From NCBI GenBank assembly GCA_034408855.1, contig JAWXCK010000074.1:141795-205794 (forward strand): DNA of 64,000 bases, in the 5' to 3' direction. The DNA comes from JAIYDQ01 sp034408855. GTDB taxonomy: Bacteria; Planctomycetota; Planctomycetia; Pirellulales; Pirellulaceae. The translations under genes and the position numbers were made by a program. Positions 34,641 through 43,405 of this stretch are shown here, one piece after another. Every line of letters starts with the position of its first letter. Position 1 is the first letter of the stretch. The notes under the pieces are model-generated. The model made no database searches. It was not told the DNA's origin and saw only the letters and a program-made list of their open reading frames with translations.

Positions 34641-36320
34641 TTACTCGTCGGTCACACATCCTTCGCTGGCGCTCTTGACGTTCTTGATGTACTTGTACAA
34701 CGTACCGCGAGTTGCTTTAAGCGGCGGTGCAACCCATGCAGCTCGCCGTTTTGCGAGCTCACTATCGCTGACCGCGACAGTTAGCAAATTTTTCTCGGCA
34801 TCGAGCGTAATCTGGTCGCCGTCTTGAACCAGCGCAATCGGGCCACCTTCCTGAGCTTCCGGCGTCACATGCCCAACGATGAAACCATGCGAGCCACCTG
34901 AGAATCGACCATCGGTCAATAATGCAACATCGCCACCTAGTCCCGCACCCATGATAGCCGACGTGGGTGTCAGCATCTCCGGCATCCCCGGCCCGCCTTT
35001 GGGACCTTCGTAGCGGATAATAATCACGGCACCCTTCTTTATCTTCCCATCTTCGAGCGCTTTCAACATCGCTTCTTCGCCATCAAAACAAAGTGCTGTC
35101 CCTGAAAAAACCAACCCTTCCTTGCCGGTAATCTTCGCAACGGATCCGTCGGGAGCAAGATTGCCACGCAGTATCTGAATATGCCCCGTCGACTTGATCG
35201 GATTAGAAACCGGTTGAACAATCTTTTGGCCTTGCTTCAACCCGGGCAAATCTTTGAGGTTCTCAGCAAGCGTCTTCCCGGTGCAAGTCATACACGAACC
35301 ATCGATCATTCCTTCACTTAGCAGATACTTGAGGACTGCGGGCGTACCGCCGATGGAATGCAAGTCTTCCTGCACAAATTTTCCACTTGGTTTGAGATCG
35401 GCTAAGAACGGAATTCGATCGCTCACTCGTTGAAAATCGTCGATCGTCAATTGAACGCCGACGCTTCGAGCCATCGCGATTAAGTGCAGTACAGCGTTCG
35501 TACTGCCGCCCAGCGCAATGACGGTAACCATCGCGTTCTCAAAGGCCGTCCGAGTCATAATATCGCGGGGCTTCAAGTCAATTTCCAAAAGATGCCGAAG
35601 CGCTTTGGCTGCTCGACGGCATTCATCTTTCTTTGCCGGATCTTCGGCGGGAATCGAAGACGAATAGGGAAGCGACATCCCGAGGGCTTCAATGGCCGAC
35701 GCCATAGTGTTGGCAGTGTACATTCCACCGCACGCTCCAGCGCCTGGACAAGATCGCTTGACGATTTCCGATCGCGTTTCTTCGTCGATTTGGCCAGCGA
35801 TATACTGTCCATAGCACTGAAATGCAGAAACAATGTCAAGCGACGTTCCATTCCATTTGCCTGCTCGAATCGTTCCACCGTAGACCATCAAGGCCGGTCG
35901 ATTCAATCGTCCCATCGCAATTAAACAACCCGGCATATTTTTATCGCAACCCGGCAGCGCAATCAAAGCGTCATACCATTGACCACCCATGATCGTCTCA
36001 ATCGAGTCGGCGATCAAATCGCGAGATTGCAACGAGAACGACATCCCATCGGTTCCCATCGAGATCCCATCACTGACCCCAACGGTATTGAATCGCATGC
36101 CAACCAACCCTTCATCGACGACAGCCTTTTTTACTTCGGCAGCCAAATCGAGCAGATGCATATTGCACGTATTGCCCTCGAACCAAACGCTTCCGATTCC
36201 GACTTGCGCTTTATTCATATCCTCGACGGTCATTCCTGTCCCGTAGAGCATGGCTTGCGATGCGCCTTGGCTTTTAGGTTGCGTAATGCGTGAGCTATAT
36301 TTATTGAGTGCAGGTGACAT
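34641..36320 (-). CDS. ilvD: Dihydroxy-acid dehydratase
   Basis: IlvD, which dehydrates dihydroxy-acids to 2-keto acids in valine, isoleucine and leucine synthesis. It has 559 residues, a normal length. Iron-sulphur cysteines are in PGCDKNMPGCLIAMG, SCPGAGACGGMYTANTM and GSCMTCTGKTLAEN. The active-site serine region is LTDGRFSGGSHGFIVGHV. No other branched-chain gene is adjacent. A perfect 13-base-arm palindrome lies 43 bases upstream of its start. Confidence 0.95.
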   Translation of the reverse strand: MSPALNKYSSRITQPKSQGASQAMLYGTGMTVEDMNKAQVGIGSVWFEGNTCNMHLLDLAAEVKKAVVDEGLVGMRFNTVGVSDGISMGTDGMSFSLQSRDLIADSIETIMGGQWYDALIALPGCDKNMPGCLIAMGRLNRPALMVYGGTIRAGKWNGTSLDIVSAFQCYGQYIAGQIDEETRSEIVKRSCPGAGACGGMYTANTMASAIEALGMSLPYSSSIPAEDPAKKDECRRAAKALRHLLEIDLKPRDIMTRTAFENAMVTVIALGGSTNAVLHLIAMARSVGVQLTIDDFQRVSDRIPFLADLKPSGKFVQEDLHSIGGTPAVLKYLLSEGMIDGSCMTCTGKTLAENLKDLPGLKQGQKIVQPVSNPIKSTGHIQILRGNLAPDGSVAKITGKEGLVFSGTALCFDGEEAMLKALEDGKIKKGAVIIIRYEGPKGGPGMPEMLTPTSAIMGAGLGGDVALLTDGRFSGGSHGFIVGHVTPEAQEGGPIALVQDGDQITLDAEKNLLTVAVSDSELAKRRAAWVAPPLKATRGTLYKYIKNVKSASEGCVTDE

Positions 36321-36363
36321 GGGATTTTTTCGCGAAAATGATGAAATACGAAAACAGTTTAAG

Positions 36364-36393
36364 GTGAGCCGTAGGCGCTAGCCTACGGCTCAC
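36364..36393. repeat. Palindrome GTGAGCCGTAGGC / GCCTACGGCTCAC
   Basis: Two perfect 13-base arms around GCTA, between ilvD and the phosphatase gene. Related shorter forms (CCCGTGGCTAGCGCCA followed by CGGCTCAC) occur at 41121-41145 and 59945-59969, so this is a dispersed family. Confidence 0.8.
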
Positions 36394-36489
36394 AATTTCA
36401 GTGAATAGAGTTTATATGCCGGCTGAACGGAGAGAAAGCCCTACGAATACGATTGCGATATCGCCTCGAACTACTACTACAAAGCACTA

Positions 36490-38067
36490 TTACACGCGCT
36501 CGGCCCCTGGATGCCCGTTCTCGACAATGAATGATGCTCGAGTCACCAGCGGTGCACCTGGTCGGTCGACATATTCGACGATCTGATAGTCGCTTCGCCA
36601 CGATTCGGGTGTGACTTCGCAGCTCACATATCCGCGCTGGGCATTGTGAAATTTTACAAACGGATTCTCTGATAAAAGGTCGTTCAGCCCCTTGGGTTCA
36701 TCAATGCCGTTCCCTGACGATGAAATCGAAGTCCCGACAAACTCGGTCGCCACCGTCGGATCATCGGGATAATTGAAATCGACTTTGAGATCATTGACCC
36801 AGTTCGAATGGATATCACCGGTAAGTACGACTGGGTTCGGAACACGGCGATCGGCAATGAATTTTAGCAAGCGCTTTCTCGCGACATCGTAACCTGGCCA
36901 TTGATCCATACTAAAGAGACTCTCTTCACCCGCTTTGAGATCGACGCGAGCCATCATGACTTGCTGAGCCAGAATATTCCATTGAGCAGTCGATTGCAGC
37001 AGACCGGACATCAACCATCGTTCTTGCGTGTCGCCCAAGAGCGTCGCTTTAGGATCGAAGGCACCTTCTAAGAGCGGCTTCTTGCCGTCACCGCTCGGTT
37101 GGTCCGTTCGATATTGCCGAGTATCGAGTATTTCAAAATTCGCTAGTCGACCATATCGAGCACGTCGATAGAGTTGCAAGTCGGGACCCGTCGGCAACGA
37201 AAACTTTCGAAGCGGCATGCTTTCGTAAAAGGCTTGATAAGCATTCGCTCGTCGCAAAAGCAAGGCTTCTCGATCAACGCTCTTCTCTTCCGAGATATCG
37301 TTGGCGTAGTTGTTATCAACCTCGTGGTCATCCCAAACGACAAGCCAAGGAAACCGAGCATGTGCGGCTTGAAGGTGTTCGTCGGTTCGATATTGAGCAT
37401 AGCGATTGCGATAGTCATCAAGCGATTCAATCTCGCCTTCAGTGTGGCGACGCACTTGCTTATCCTTGCCACCATACTCGTAGATATAATCGCCCAGATG
37501 GACAACCAGATCTAAATCCTCTCGTTGCAGATGATCGTAGCAGGTAAAAAGGCCTTGCTCGTAACTCTGGCATGAAGCAAAAGCGAAACGAAATCGATCG
37601 GGCATCACATCGATCGCCGGCGTGGTCCGCGTGCGTCCAATCGAGCTTTGCGCATCACCGCAGGTAAATCGATACCAATACCAACGATCGGGCGGCAAGC
37701 CGTGGACTTCGACGTGCACCGAATGGCCCAACTGTGGCGTGGCGAGTTCTTTTCCACGTTGAACGACATTTCGCATCTGATCATCACTGGCCAATTCCCA
37801 AGTGACTTCATAAATCTCCGGGGGCAAGCCGCCGCCTTCGAGAGGTCGCGGCGCCAATCGCGTCCAAAGCACCATGCCGTCAGGCTCCGGTTCGCCCGAA
37901 GCGACGCCAAGCGTAAACGGATTCAAGTCAAATCGCGGCGGTGAAAAGATTGCGCTTTTGGCAACCTTATTTGTCCAAGGAAGTACCGACAGCGACGCAC
38001 CAGCCAAGATAAACTCGCGACGGTGGGAAACAAGCTCTGCCGCGAGTCTTGTTGGAGGCTTTCGCAT
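36490..38067 (-). CDS. phoD: PhoD-family alkaline phosphatase, Tat-exported
   Basis: Calcium/iron-dependent phosphatase/phosphodiesterase of the PhoD family, 525 residues. A twin-arginine signal (HRREFILAGASLSVLPW) indicates folded export. The N-terminal domain has FTLGVASGEPEPDGMVLWTR. The metallophosphatase core has FAFASCQSYEQGLF, VHLGDYIYEYGG, VVWDDHEVDNNYAND, LAQQVMMARVD and VVLTGDIHSNWV, all with the expected Asp/His/Asn ligands. It would release phosphate from organic esters outside the cytoplasm. No pho-box could be confirmed. Confidence 0.92.
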   Translation of the reverse strand: MRKPPTRLAAELVSHRREFILAGASLSVLPWTNKVAKSAIFSPPRFDLNPFTLGVASGEPEPDGMVLWTRLAPRPLEGGGLPPEIYEVTWELASDDQMRNVVQRGKELATPQLGHSVHVEVHGLPPDRWYWYRFTCGDAQSSIGRTRTTPAIDVMPDRFRFAFASCQSYEQGLFTCYDHLQREDLDLVVHLGDYIYEYGGKDKQVRRHTEGEIESLDDYRNRYAQYRTDEHLQAAHARFPWLVVWDDHEVDNNYANDISEEKSVDREALLLRRANAYQAFYESMPLRKFSLPTGPDLQLYRRARYGRLANFEILDTRQYRTDQPSGDGKKPLLEGAFDPKATLLGDTQERWLMSGLLQSTAQWNILAQQVMMARVDLKAGEESLFSMDQWPGYDVARKRLLKFIADRRVPNPVVLTGDIHSNWVNDLKVDFNYPDDPTVATEFVGTSISSSGNGIDEPKGLNDLLSENPFVKFHNAQRGYVSCEVTPESWRSDYQIVEYVDRPGAPLVTRASFIVENGHPGAERV

Positions 38068-38201
38068 GGTGCAGCTTTCTTCGATTCATTAAGGTGGGAA
38101 TGACAATCTGATTGTAGCATACGACACGAATCTCTTCATCCGCTCGGGGCGAGCCCCTTACGAGCTGCTGGCTGCGAACAACGGATATGCCCTATCAAGA
38201 T

Positions 38202-38237
38202 TTTGCAATCGCCGGGATGGATCGCGGCGATTGCAAA
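38202..38237. repeat. Perfect hairpin TTTGCAATCGCCG / CGGCGATTGCAAA
   Basis: 13-base perfect arms (38202-38214 and 38225-38237) with a 10-base loop, between the starts and ends of two minus-strand genes (38068-38358 has no gene). It could terminate the surface-protein transcript from the right, or be a repeat. Confidence 0.7.
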
Positions 38238-38358
38238 TTTAAATCGATTTGACCCTGCGCCGATTTGCTAGAACGGAAGAGTGATATTGATTCTCTGCCG
38301 GAGTTGCCCTAACTCGGCAAGTGATACCACACCATTATTTTTTAATTCTAATCAATAC

Positions 38359-40665
38359 TTAGAAAACTCGTGCTTTGCCCGATCGAGATCGGAATTGAGT
38401 AAAGTCTGCGTTTGTTATGGCGTTATTTCCGTCTGAATCAAATAGCGGGTTGAAAGCAGCGTTTCCAAAACTCTTTCCAGAGGTCGCTCGGAAACGAGTA
38501 AATTCTGAATTGTTTACGACCGTGTTGCCATCCGTATCGCCAAAGAAGCGGAAAAAATTATCAGCGGCGGAGGCGCCTTTGATAAAGTCTCCACCAGCCG
38601 ACCCATTGTTATCCCCGTCCAATGCGATATTGCCGACAGTGCTTCGAATTTTTGCGGAAAGCACTGTAAGTTTATAGTCACCGTCCGGCAAAGACCCTCC
38701 GATAACACCTGTTCCGCTAAACGTAAGTGTCACAGCGGTCTTGCCAGAGCCCAATAATATCGGTGCCTGAGCAATTGTAAACGCAACAGGCACAAATCCT
38801 CCAGCAACTAGGATTGGGCTAACTTCCAACGTAAAAGCATTCGCGTCGACGATCACATCCGAATCAAAGTTTACAACAATCTGTTTGATCATCGATCGCT
38901 GTACCGTTCCATCACCAAATACAATCGGCTGCTCGACTTTCGGTGCAGCGACTGCCGCAGTGACCGTCACGGTAAACATGGTCATGCTCGTCAAGGCTCC
39001 GTCGGAAACGGTCAGCCTGATATCGGCTGTTCCGGTTTGTCCGTTGACCGATGTCACATTGACATTGCGAGTCGCACCCGTCCCGGTGATCGAGATGTTC
39101 GCAAGCGGTACCAATGTCAGGTTGAACGACTCAAAGGTAACACTCAAATTTGCGGCCGGTGTCTCGTCGTCAAAAAGGGTAAATGAAAGCGGTCCCGTCG
39201 ATGTACCAGTCGGAATCGACTGGGGCGAAATCGACGAGATCGTCGGTGTTGTGTTAATTGTGGATACGAAAACTTCGGTTCCAACGGTCGCGTTTTGGGC
39301 GACTACGAACATTAGATTGTTGACCAGCGTGAAAAGCTGCGGATATCCGCCGGTCGCGTTCGCCGTAAAATCTTTGACGAGCACGGTATCGGCAGCATTG
39401 CCATTGGTTCGCCAAAGTTCAAAGCCAGCGCCTGCACTATCGGCAGCAAAGTAGGCTGTTCCATTGACGTTGGTGAACTGATACGGGAACGAATCGCCGC
39501 CGACGAAAATGTCTTTGACCATTACCGTATCACCAGCATTGCCACCAGAACGCCAAAGTTCCATTCCGTTGGTGCCGTCATTAGCGGCAAAATAAAGTGT
39601 TCCGCCGATGTTCGTCATCCCAAGTGGGAATGAACCGACAGCCGCAGCTCCGATTTCAGTTACTACCACAGTGCTGGCGGCCGAACCGGTGGTTCGCCAT
39701 AGTTCACTATTCGTCGCGGAGTCTCTCGATTGAAAAAAGAGCGTGCCATTCATTTCCGCAAGATCAAAGGCATATCCGCTTTCGGTGCCGACGAAAATAT
39801 CTTTAACAATTTGAGTTCCCGCGTTGGTTCCATCAGTGCGCCACAACTCGGTCCCATTGGCGGCATTGGTCGCTTGGAAGAAGAGCGTCGAGTTTGCAAC
39901 CTTGAAGCCCTGAGGCGTAGAAGGAGCAGCACCCGCGTTGATGTCTTTAACGATTGCGGTTCCTGCGTCAGTGCCATTGGTCGACCAAAGCTCACGACCA
40001 CTGCCAGTACTTTCTGCCGTGAAGAAAACCGTCCCGTTGAAGAACGTAAAGTCCTTTGGATTTGAATTCCCAGTGCCCGCTTCAATATTCTTGACGCGAA
40101 CGGTCCCGGCTAATGTTCCATTGGACATCCATAGTTCTTTTCCATTCAAACTATCGGATGCGCCGAAGTACAATGTACCGTTAACATTTTTGAGTCCATC
40201 GATATCAGAACCAGCAGCACCGGTTTCAATATCCTTGACCATCACGGTACCAGCCGCCGTGCCGTTGGATGTCCAAAGTTCACGGCCTGAGATTCCATCG
40301 TTGGCTGCGAAGAACAAAGTGCCATTTAGAACGGTTAGATAATCAGGGTCAGAACTCAGAGCACCGGCGGCGATCTCTTTGACGATATTCGTACCGCCTA
40401 GCGTTCCGTTAGAGACCCAAAGCTCTTTTCCGGACGCGGCATTGGTTGCGGTGAAGTAGAGCAAGCTACCGACGCTGATAAGCTCGCGAGGATTCGATCC
40501 GGTCGCACCGAGTTCGATATCTTTAAGAACGGTAAAATCTGAAGCCAACAGTTGTCGATTTTCGAGAGCTTCGATTTGCAAAGCGCGCGAGAAGCGTCGT
40601 CGACGCTTAGCGGTTGGATCACGAAAGAGTTTTTTCAACGAGCGAGGAACAAGCGAGAGTTTCAT
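38359..40665 (-). CDS. Secreted ELW-repeat protein with dockerin-like end
   Basis: Extracellular protein of 768 residues. An N-terminal basic region and LEALENRQLLASDFTVL form the LEPR-XLL-type motif of planctomycete exported proteins. Eight repeats of about 48 residues follow, each containing ELW plus a GT-rich turn and V(K/T)(D/E/N)I (for example ELWTSNGTAAGTVMVKDI), the ELWxxDGT family. A Big/cadherin-like segment (PTISSISPQSIPTGTS...) and a C-terminal dockerin-like pair of calcium loops (GDTDGNTVVNNSEFTRFR and FDSDGNNAITNADFTQFR) close it. Repeats probably form a beta-propeller or solenoid for surface binding (inference). Confidence 0.88.
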   Translation of the reverse strand: MKLSLVPRSLKKLFRDPTAKRRRRFSRALQIEALENRQLLASDFTVLKDIELGATGSNPRELISVGSLLYFTATNAASGKELWVSNGTLGGTNIVKEIAAGALSSDPDYLTVLNGTLFFAANDGISGRELWTSNGTAAGTVMVKDIETGAAGSDIDGLKNVNGTLYFGASDSLNGKELWMSNGTLAGTVRVKNIEAGTGNSNPKDFTFFNGTVFFTAESTGSGRELWSTNGTDAGTAIVKDINAGAAPSTPQGFKVANSTLFFQATNAANGTELWRTDGTNAGTQIVKDIFVGTESGYAFDLAEMNGTLFFQSRDSATNSELWRTTGSAASTVVVTEIGAAAVGSFPLGMTNIGGTLYFAANDGTNGMELWRSGGNAGDTVMVKDIFVGGDSFPYQFTNVNGTAYFAADSAGAGFELWRTNGNAADTVLVKDFTANATGGYPQLFTLVNNLMFVVAQNATVGTEVFVSTINTTPTISSISPQSIPTGTSTGPLSFTLFDDETPAANLSVTFESFNLTLVPLANISITGTGATRNVNVTSVNGQTGTADIRLTVSDGALTSMTMFTVTVTAAVAAPKVEQPIVFGDGTVQRSMIKQIVVNFDSDVIVDANAFTLEVSPILVAGGFVPVAFTIAQAPILLGSGKTAVTLTFSGTGVIGGSLPDGDYKLTVLSAKIRSTVGNIALDGDNNGSAGGDFIKGASAADNFFRFFGDTDGNTVVNNSEFTRFRATSGKSFGNAAFNPLFDSDGNNAITNADFTQFRSRSGKARVF

Positions 40666-41223
40666 GAAGACGCCCTGATACTAGTTAAAAAGAGATCAAG
40701 CAAAAAATGGCGACGGAAAGATCGAATCATAATCATAACTGTACGCGCAGAAATTTGCTACGATTTTTTCGATTAAGCCGATTATTTCGGAAGTCAGCTT
40801 GGAGGGGAAAAACGGTGTTTTGCACTTCGGGATTTTGGTCGCTTTGTCTACTGCACCAAAGGTACGGTTGGCGGGGCCGAGAACCGAATGACATAAGGTC
40901 AAGGTAGCGGAACGGCGCAAGCCGTCCGGTAAAGCGTTGAAAATCTATCGTATCGCCGGACGGATGTGGGAGAGGTTTTTGTGCGGAGGCTGATATAGCT
41001 GTCAGTTGCCGTCCCGCTGGCATAAAGCCAGCGGAAACGAAGACGATACAAAAAGGAACAAAAATCCGTCATTTCTTGAACAGCGAAATTTCATTAACCG
41101 TTATTTGTCGCGCAGCCAAGCCCGTGGCTAGCGCCATCGGCTCACATTCGGACATTTCGTAAGGTAGCCATTCGAAACTCGACACGCGCTACGAAATCAG
41201 GGCAATTGATTATGCCGGAATGA
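40666..41223. other. Intergenic region with several hairpins
   Basis: 558 bases with no gene. It contains hairpins CGGAACGGC/GCCGTCCG (40908-40928) and CCGCTGGC/GCCAGCGG (41014-41034), a CCCGTGGCTAGCGCCA repeat (41121-41145), and the upstream region of the ELW-repeat gene. No promoter was fixed. Confidence 0.55.
41121..41145. repeat. CCCGTGGCTAGCGCCA-CGGCTCAC repeat
   Basis: Near-identical to 59945-59969 (one difference in 25 bases) and, inverted, related to the palindrome at 36364-36393. Confidence 0.75.
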
Positions 41224-41874
41224 CTAAGCCTTCAGCTTGCGATTTCGTCGCCATGCCAACGCTGCTGTGGCACCGCCAAGAAGCATCATTGAAGATGGTT
41301 CTGGGACTGCGGTGACGCTACCACCAAAGAATTGAATATTGGCATTAACGAAGTTTCCATTGTTATCGAAGAATTCGTTGAAAAGCGTATCAAATGTACC
41401 AGGAACTATATCGAGATCTAACAAATCACCGGCGATTGCGCTAGAAGTGAAATTGACTTCTGCCACTTTCACGGGTCCGAACGGTCCAACTGGTCCATTG
41501 CCAAGTGTTGCGCCGTCAAATCGGCTCAAGACCATTCCCGGTACTCCATTAATCGTATACGGCGCTGCTTCAGCCGCTCCATTATCAATTTCGGAAAGAC
41601 CAGTTAAATTGCCGGGCGTTTCCGAGCGAGATGCGAATGTTAATTCGTTCGAATCGTAACGAACCGAGAAATTATACGATGAAATACTCGATGGTGAAGT
41701 GAGCTCCATCCATAAACCCGCCGTTATCGTTGCACCAGGCAACGCCAGGACCGTCGATTGAATTCCCGGTAATACCGAGTCCATATCGATTCGAATGACA
41801 ATACCCGCGTGGGATGGATTGCTTGACAAGCAGGCGAGGAGCGGAACGACAAAGCAGAGATTCTTGAGGTGCAT
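41224..41874 (-). CDS. PEP-CTERM sorted secreted protein
   Basis: Exported protein of 216 residues. A signal peptide (LCFVVPLLACLSSNPSHAG) is followed by a beta-rich domain (FSVRYDSNELTFASRSE, resembling a cohesin-like fold) and a C-terminal sorting signal: VPEPSSMMLLGGATAALAW plus RRNRK. The signal implies processing by an exosortase (EpsH/XrtA type) encoded elsewhere. Often such proteins are secreted into biofilm matrix. Its partner is unknown. Confidence 0.88.
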   Translation of the reverse strand: MHLKNLCFVVPLLACLSSNPSHAGIVIRIDMDSVLPGIQSTVLALPGATITAGLWMELTSPSSISSYNFSVRYDSNELTFASRSETPGNLTGLSEIDNGAAEAAPYTINGVPGMVLSRFDGATLGNGPVGPFGPVKVAEVNFTSSAIAGDLLDLDIVPGTFDTLFNEFFDNNGNFVNANIQFFGGSVTAVPEPSSMMLLGGATAALAWRRNRKLKA

Positions 41875-42190
41875 TTCATGGTCCTTGGATATTCAATTTA
41901 CGGTCGAGCCCGCTCGGTAGAATAGCTAAAGTTGGACACCTGGTCTAGAAAAAACGATCATGCGGGGTAAAAAATTGGCAAAATAGTTAAAATTTCTCGC
42001 GGAATGGGGTAGTTGACGTAGAAATTGCCGGACGTCAATGAAATACAAGCACGAAGCGCCAGCGAGTGAGTCCGTCACGGTGGCCGCATCGGACTTGCAA
42101 AATTCGGCCATTCTCAGCGAGTCAATTGTCTTGGTAAATTCACTCGCTGGCGCGTCGTGCTTGTACTGAAATGTCAGGTCAAAATGTTGC
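41875..42190. other. Intergenic region with long inverted repeat
   Basis: 316 bases with no gene. The main content is the inverted repeat at 42044-42165. The part near 41875-41935 is the upstream region of the PEP-CTERM gene. Confidence 0.55.
42044..42165. repeat. 26-base inverted repeat enclosing 70 bases
   Basis: Left arm 42044-42069 and right arm 42140-42165 match at 25 of 26 positions (TACAAGCACGAAGCGCCAGC...). The 70-base interior shows no gene. The size fits a miniature element or a dispersed repeat, but no target duplication is clear. Confidence 0.8.
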
Positions 42191-43405
42191 TCATCGGTTG
42201 TTTTCTAAGGCCTGCAGCGTCGCTAACGCGTCGCCGATTTTAATCGCCTTTTTATAGAAAAACATCGGTTGATCGAGCGCTTCGAAATGCTGCTTGTTCG
42301 ATTCGGCGACGGCTAAAAGGATGGCTTCGCCTTGAAACTGCTTTAGCGTTTCGAGCTTACTCTGCAAGTATTCTGGTGTCCAGAATCCGATGACCTCCAT
42401 CATAACTTTGCGCCCGTCGTCGTTCCGAAAAACAAAATCTGGGATAAAGACTTTTTGACCCAAGTGCAATATCTCCGTCTCTCGTTCCAACGTCCAACCA
42501 TCGCGAGGCTCGCTTCCCCACTTTGCCGCAAAGGCCGATTCGATCGACGAATCGAATTCATCCGACGTCGCCACCGAACTTGTCAAACCCGAATTCGACG
42601 TTAACGAAAGCGTGACGTAGCCTTGCCATCGCGGCGGTTTTAGAAGCGCCCAAAGTCGCCATCCGCGACAAGCAATAAGCCCCGGCAGGAATCTCGCCAT
42701 GGCCGCTCCGTACCGATGTGTACTTTGCAACAGCGACGTCGGACCATCGAACTCGAAACGGTAGACGCCGTCTCGTTCGCGATGAATCGTATGCATGATT
42801 CGAGCCAATTTCGCGTAGCGTAAAATCTGCTTGAAATCTTCGGTTGCTACGACAGTCATTTTCTGCGCGTCGAATAGAGCCGCTTGTGTTTGCGCGACGT
42901 TGTAACGAGCAAGGAGGGCTGATGGCGACGCGAAATCGTTGCACTTTTCAAGCCGATGGAATTCGATCAAGTCACCGAAGAGCCGCTGTTCGATGCTCGT
43001 CCAGTCTTCGCCAAGCTCGGTCGCAATTCTGTCTTTCACGGCCTGCTCTTGATGTTCGAACCAGCGATCAGCTTGCGATACCAACGGATGCATACTGGCC
43101 GCTCGCTGAAATACCTGTATTCGCAATTTCGCCGCTTGACTCGACGGAACACCTTTGAATTCGCTGGCATCGTCGAGCAGCTTACAAAAGGCGTCGATAC
43201 GCTGCGGCGGGCAGTCGAGTTCATGATCGAAGATCGCATGAATGTCGCGATGTAAACTGCGACGCATCCGATGACAACCCATGCGATAGACGTCGAGCAT
43301 TCGTTCGGCCAGCAGCAAGTATCGAGCGTGCTGCATTCGATACAAACGATCTGGGATTGCTTGCCCGTTTTCAAATGCGGCGATGGCGAGTTCCCGTGTA
43401 AGCAT
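42191..43405 (-). CDS. Bax1-like (DUF790) nuclease
   Basis: DUF790/Bax1-family protein of 404 residues. In archaea Bax1 is a structure-specific endonuclease that partners the XPB helicase. The family start LTRELAIAAFENGQAIPDRL is present. The C-terminal PD-(D/E)xK-like nuclease core shows FIPDFVFRN, MMEVIGFWTPEYLQSKLETL, with the D, E and K in the expected order. ATG 43405 lies inside the end of the helicase gene (35-base overlap), so expression is coupled. Together they suggest a helicase-nuclease for nucleotide-excision-like repair beside the UvrABC route. The metal residues are seen; activity is inferred. Confidence 0.88.
   Translation of the reverse strand: MLTRELAIAAFENGQAIPDRLYRMQHARYLLLAERMLDVYRMGCHRMRRSLHRDIHAIFDHELDCPPQRIDAFCKLLDDASEFKGVPSSQAAKLRIQVFQRAASMHPLVSQADRWFEHQEQAVKDRIATELGEDWTSIEQRLFGDLIEFHRLEKCNDFASPSALLARYNVAQTQAALFDAQKMTVVATEDFKQILRYAKLARIMHTIHRERDGVYRFEFDGPTSLLQSTHRYGAAMARFLPGLIACRGWRLWALLKPPRWQGYVTLSLTSNSGLTSSVATSDEFDSSIESAFAAKWGSEPRDGWTLERETEILHLGQKVFIPDFVFRNDDGRKVMMEVIGFWTPEYLQSKLETLKQFQGEAILLAVAESNKQHFEALDQPMFFYKKAIKIGDALATLQALENNR

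Noticed and set aside
38885..39454. 189-codon frame antisense to the ELW-repeat gene
   Set aside because: Shadow of the repetitive coding strand; Val/Ser-rich with no motif.
42044..42165. Insertion sequence
   Set aside because: No transposase frame and no target duplication; kept only as an inverted repeat.
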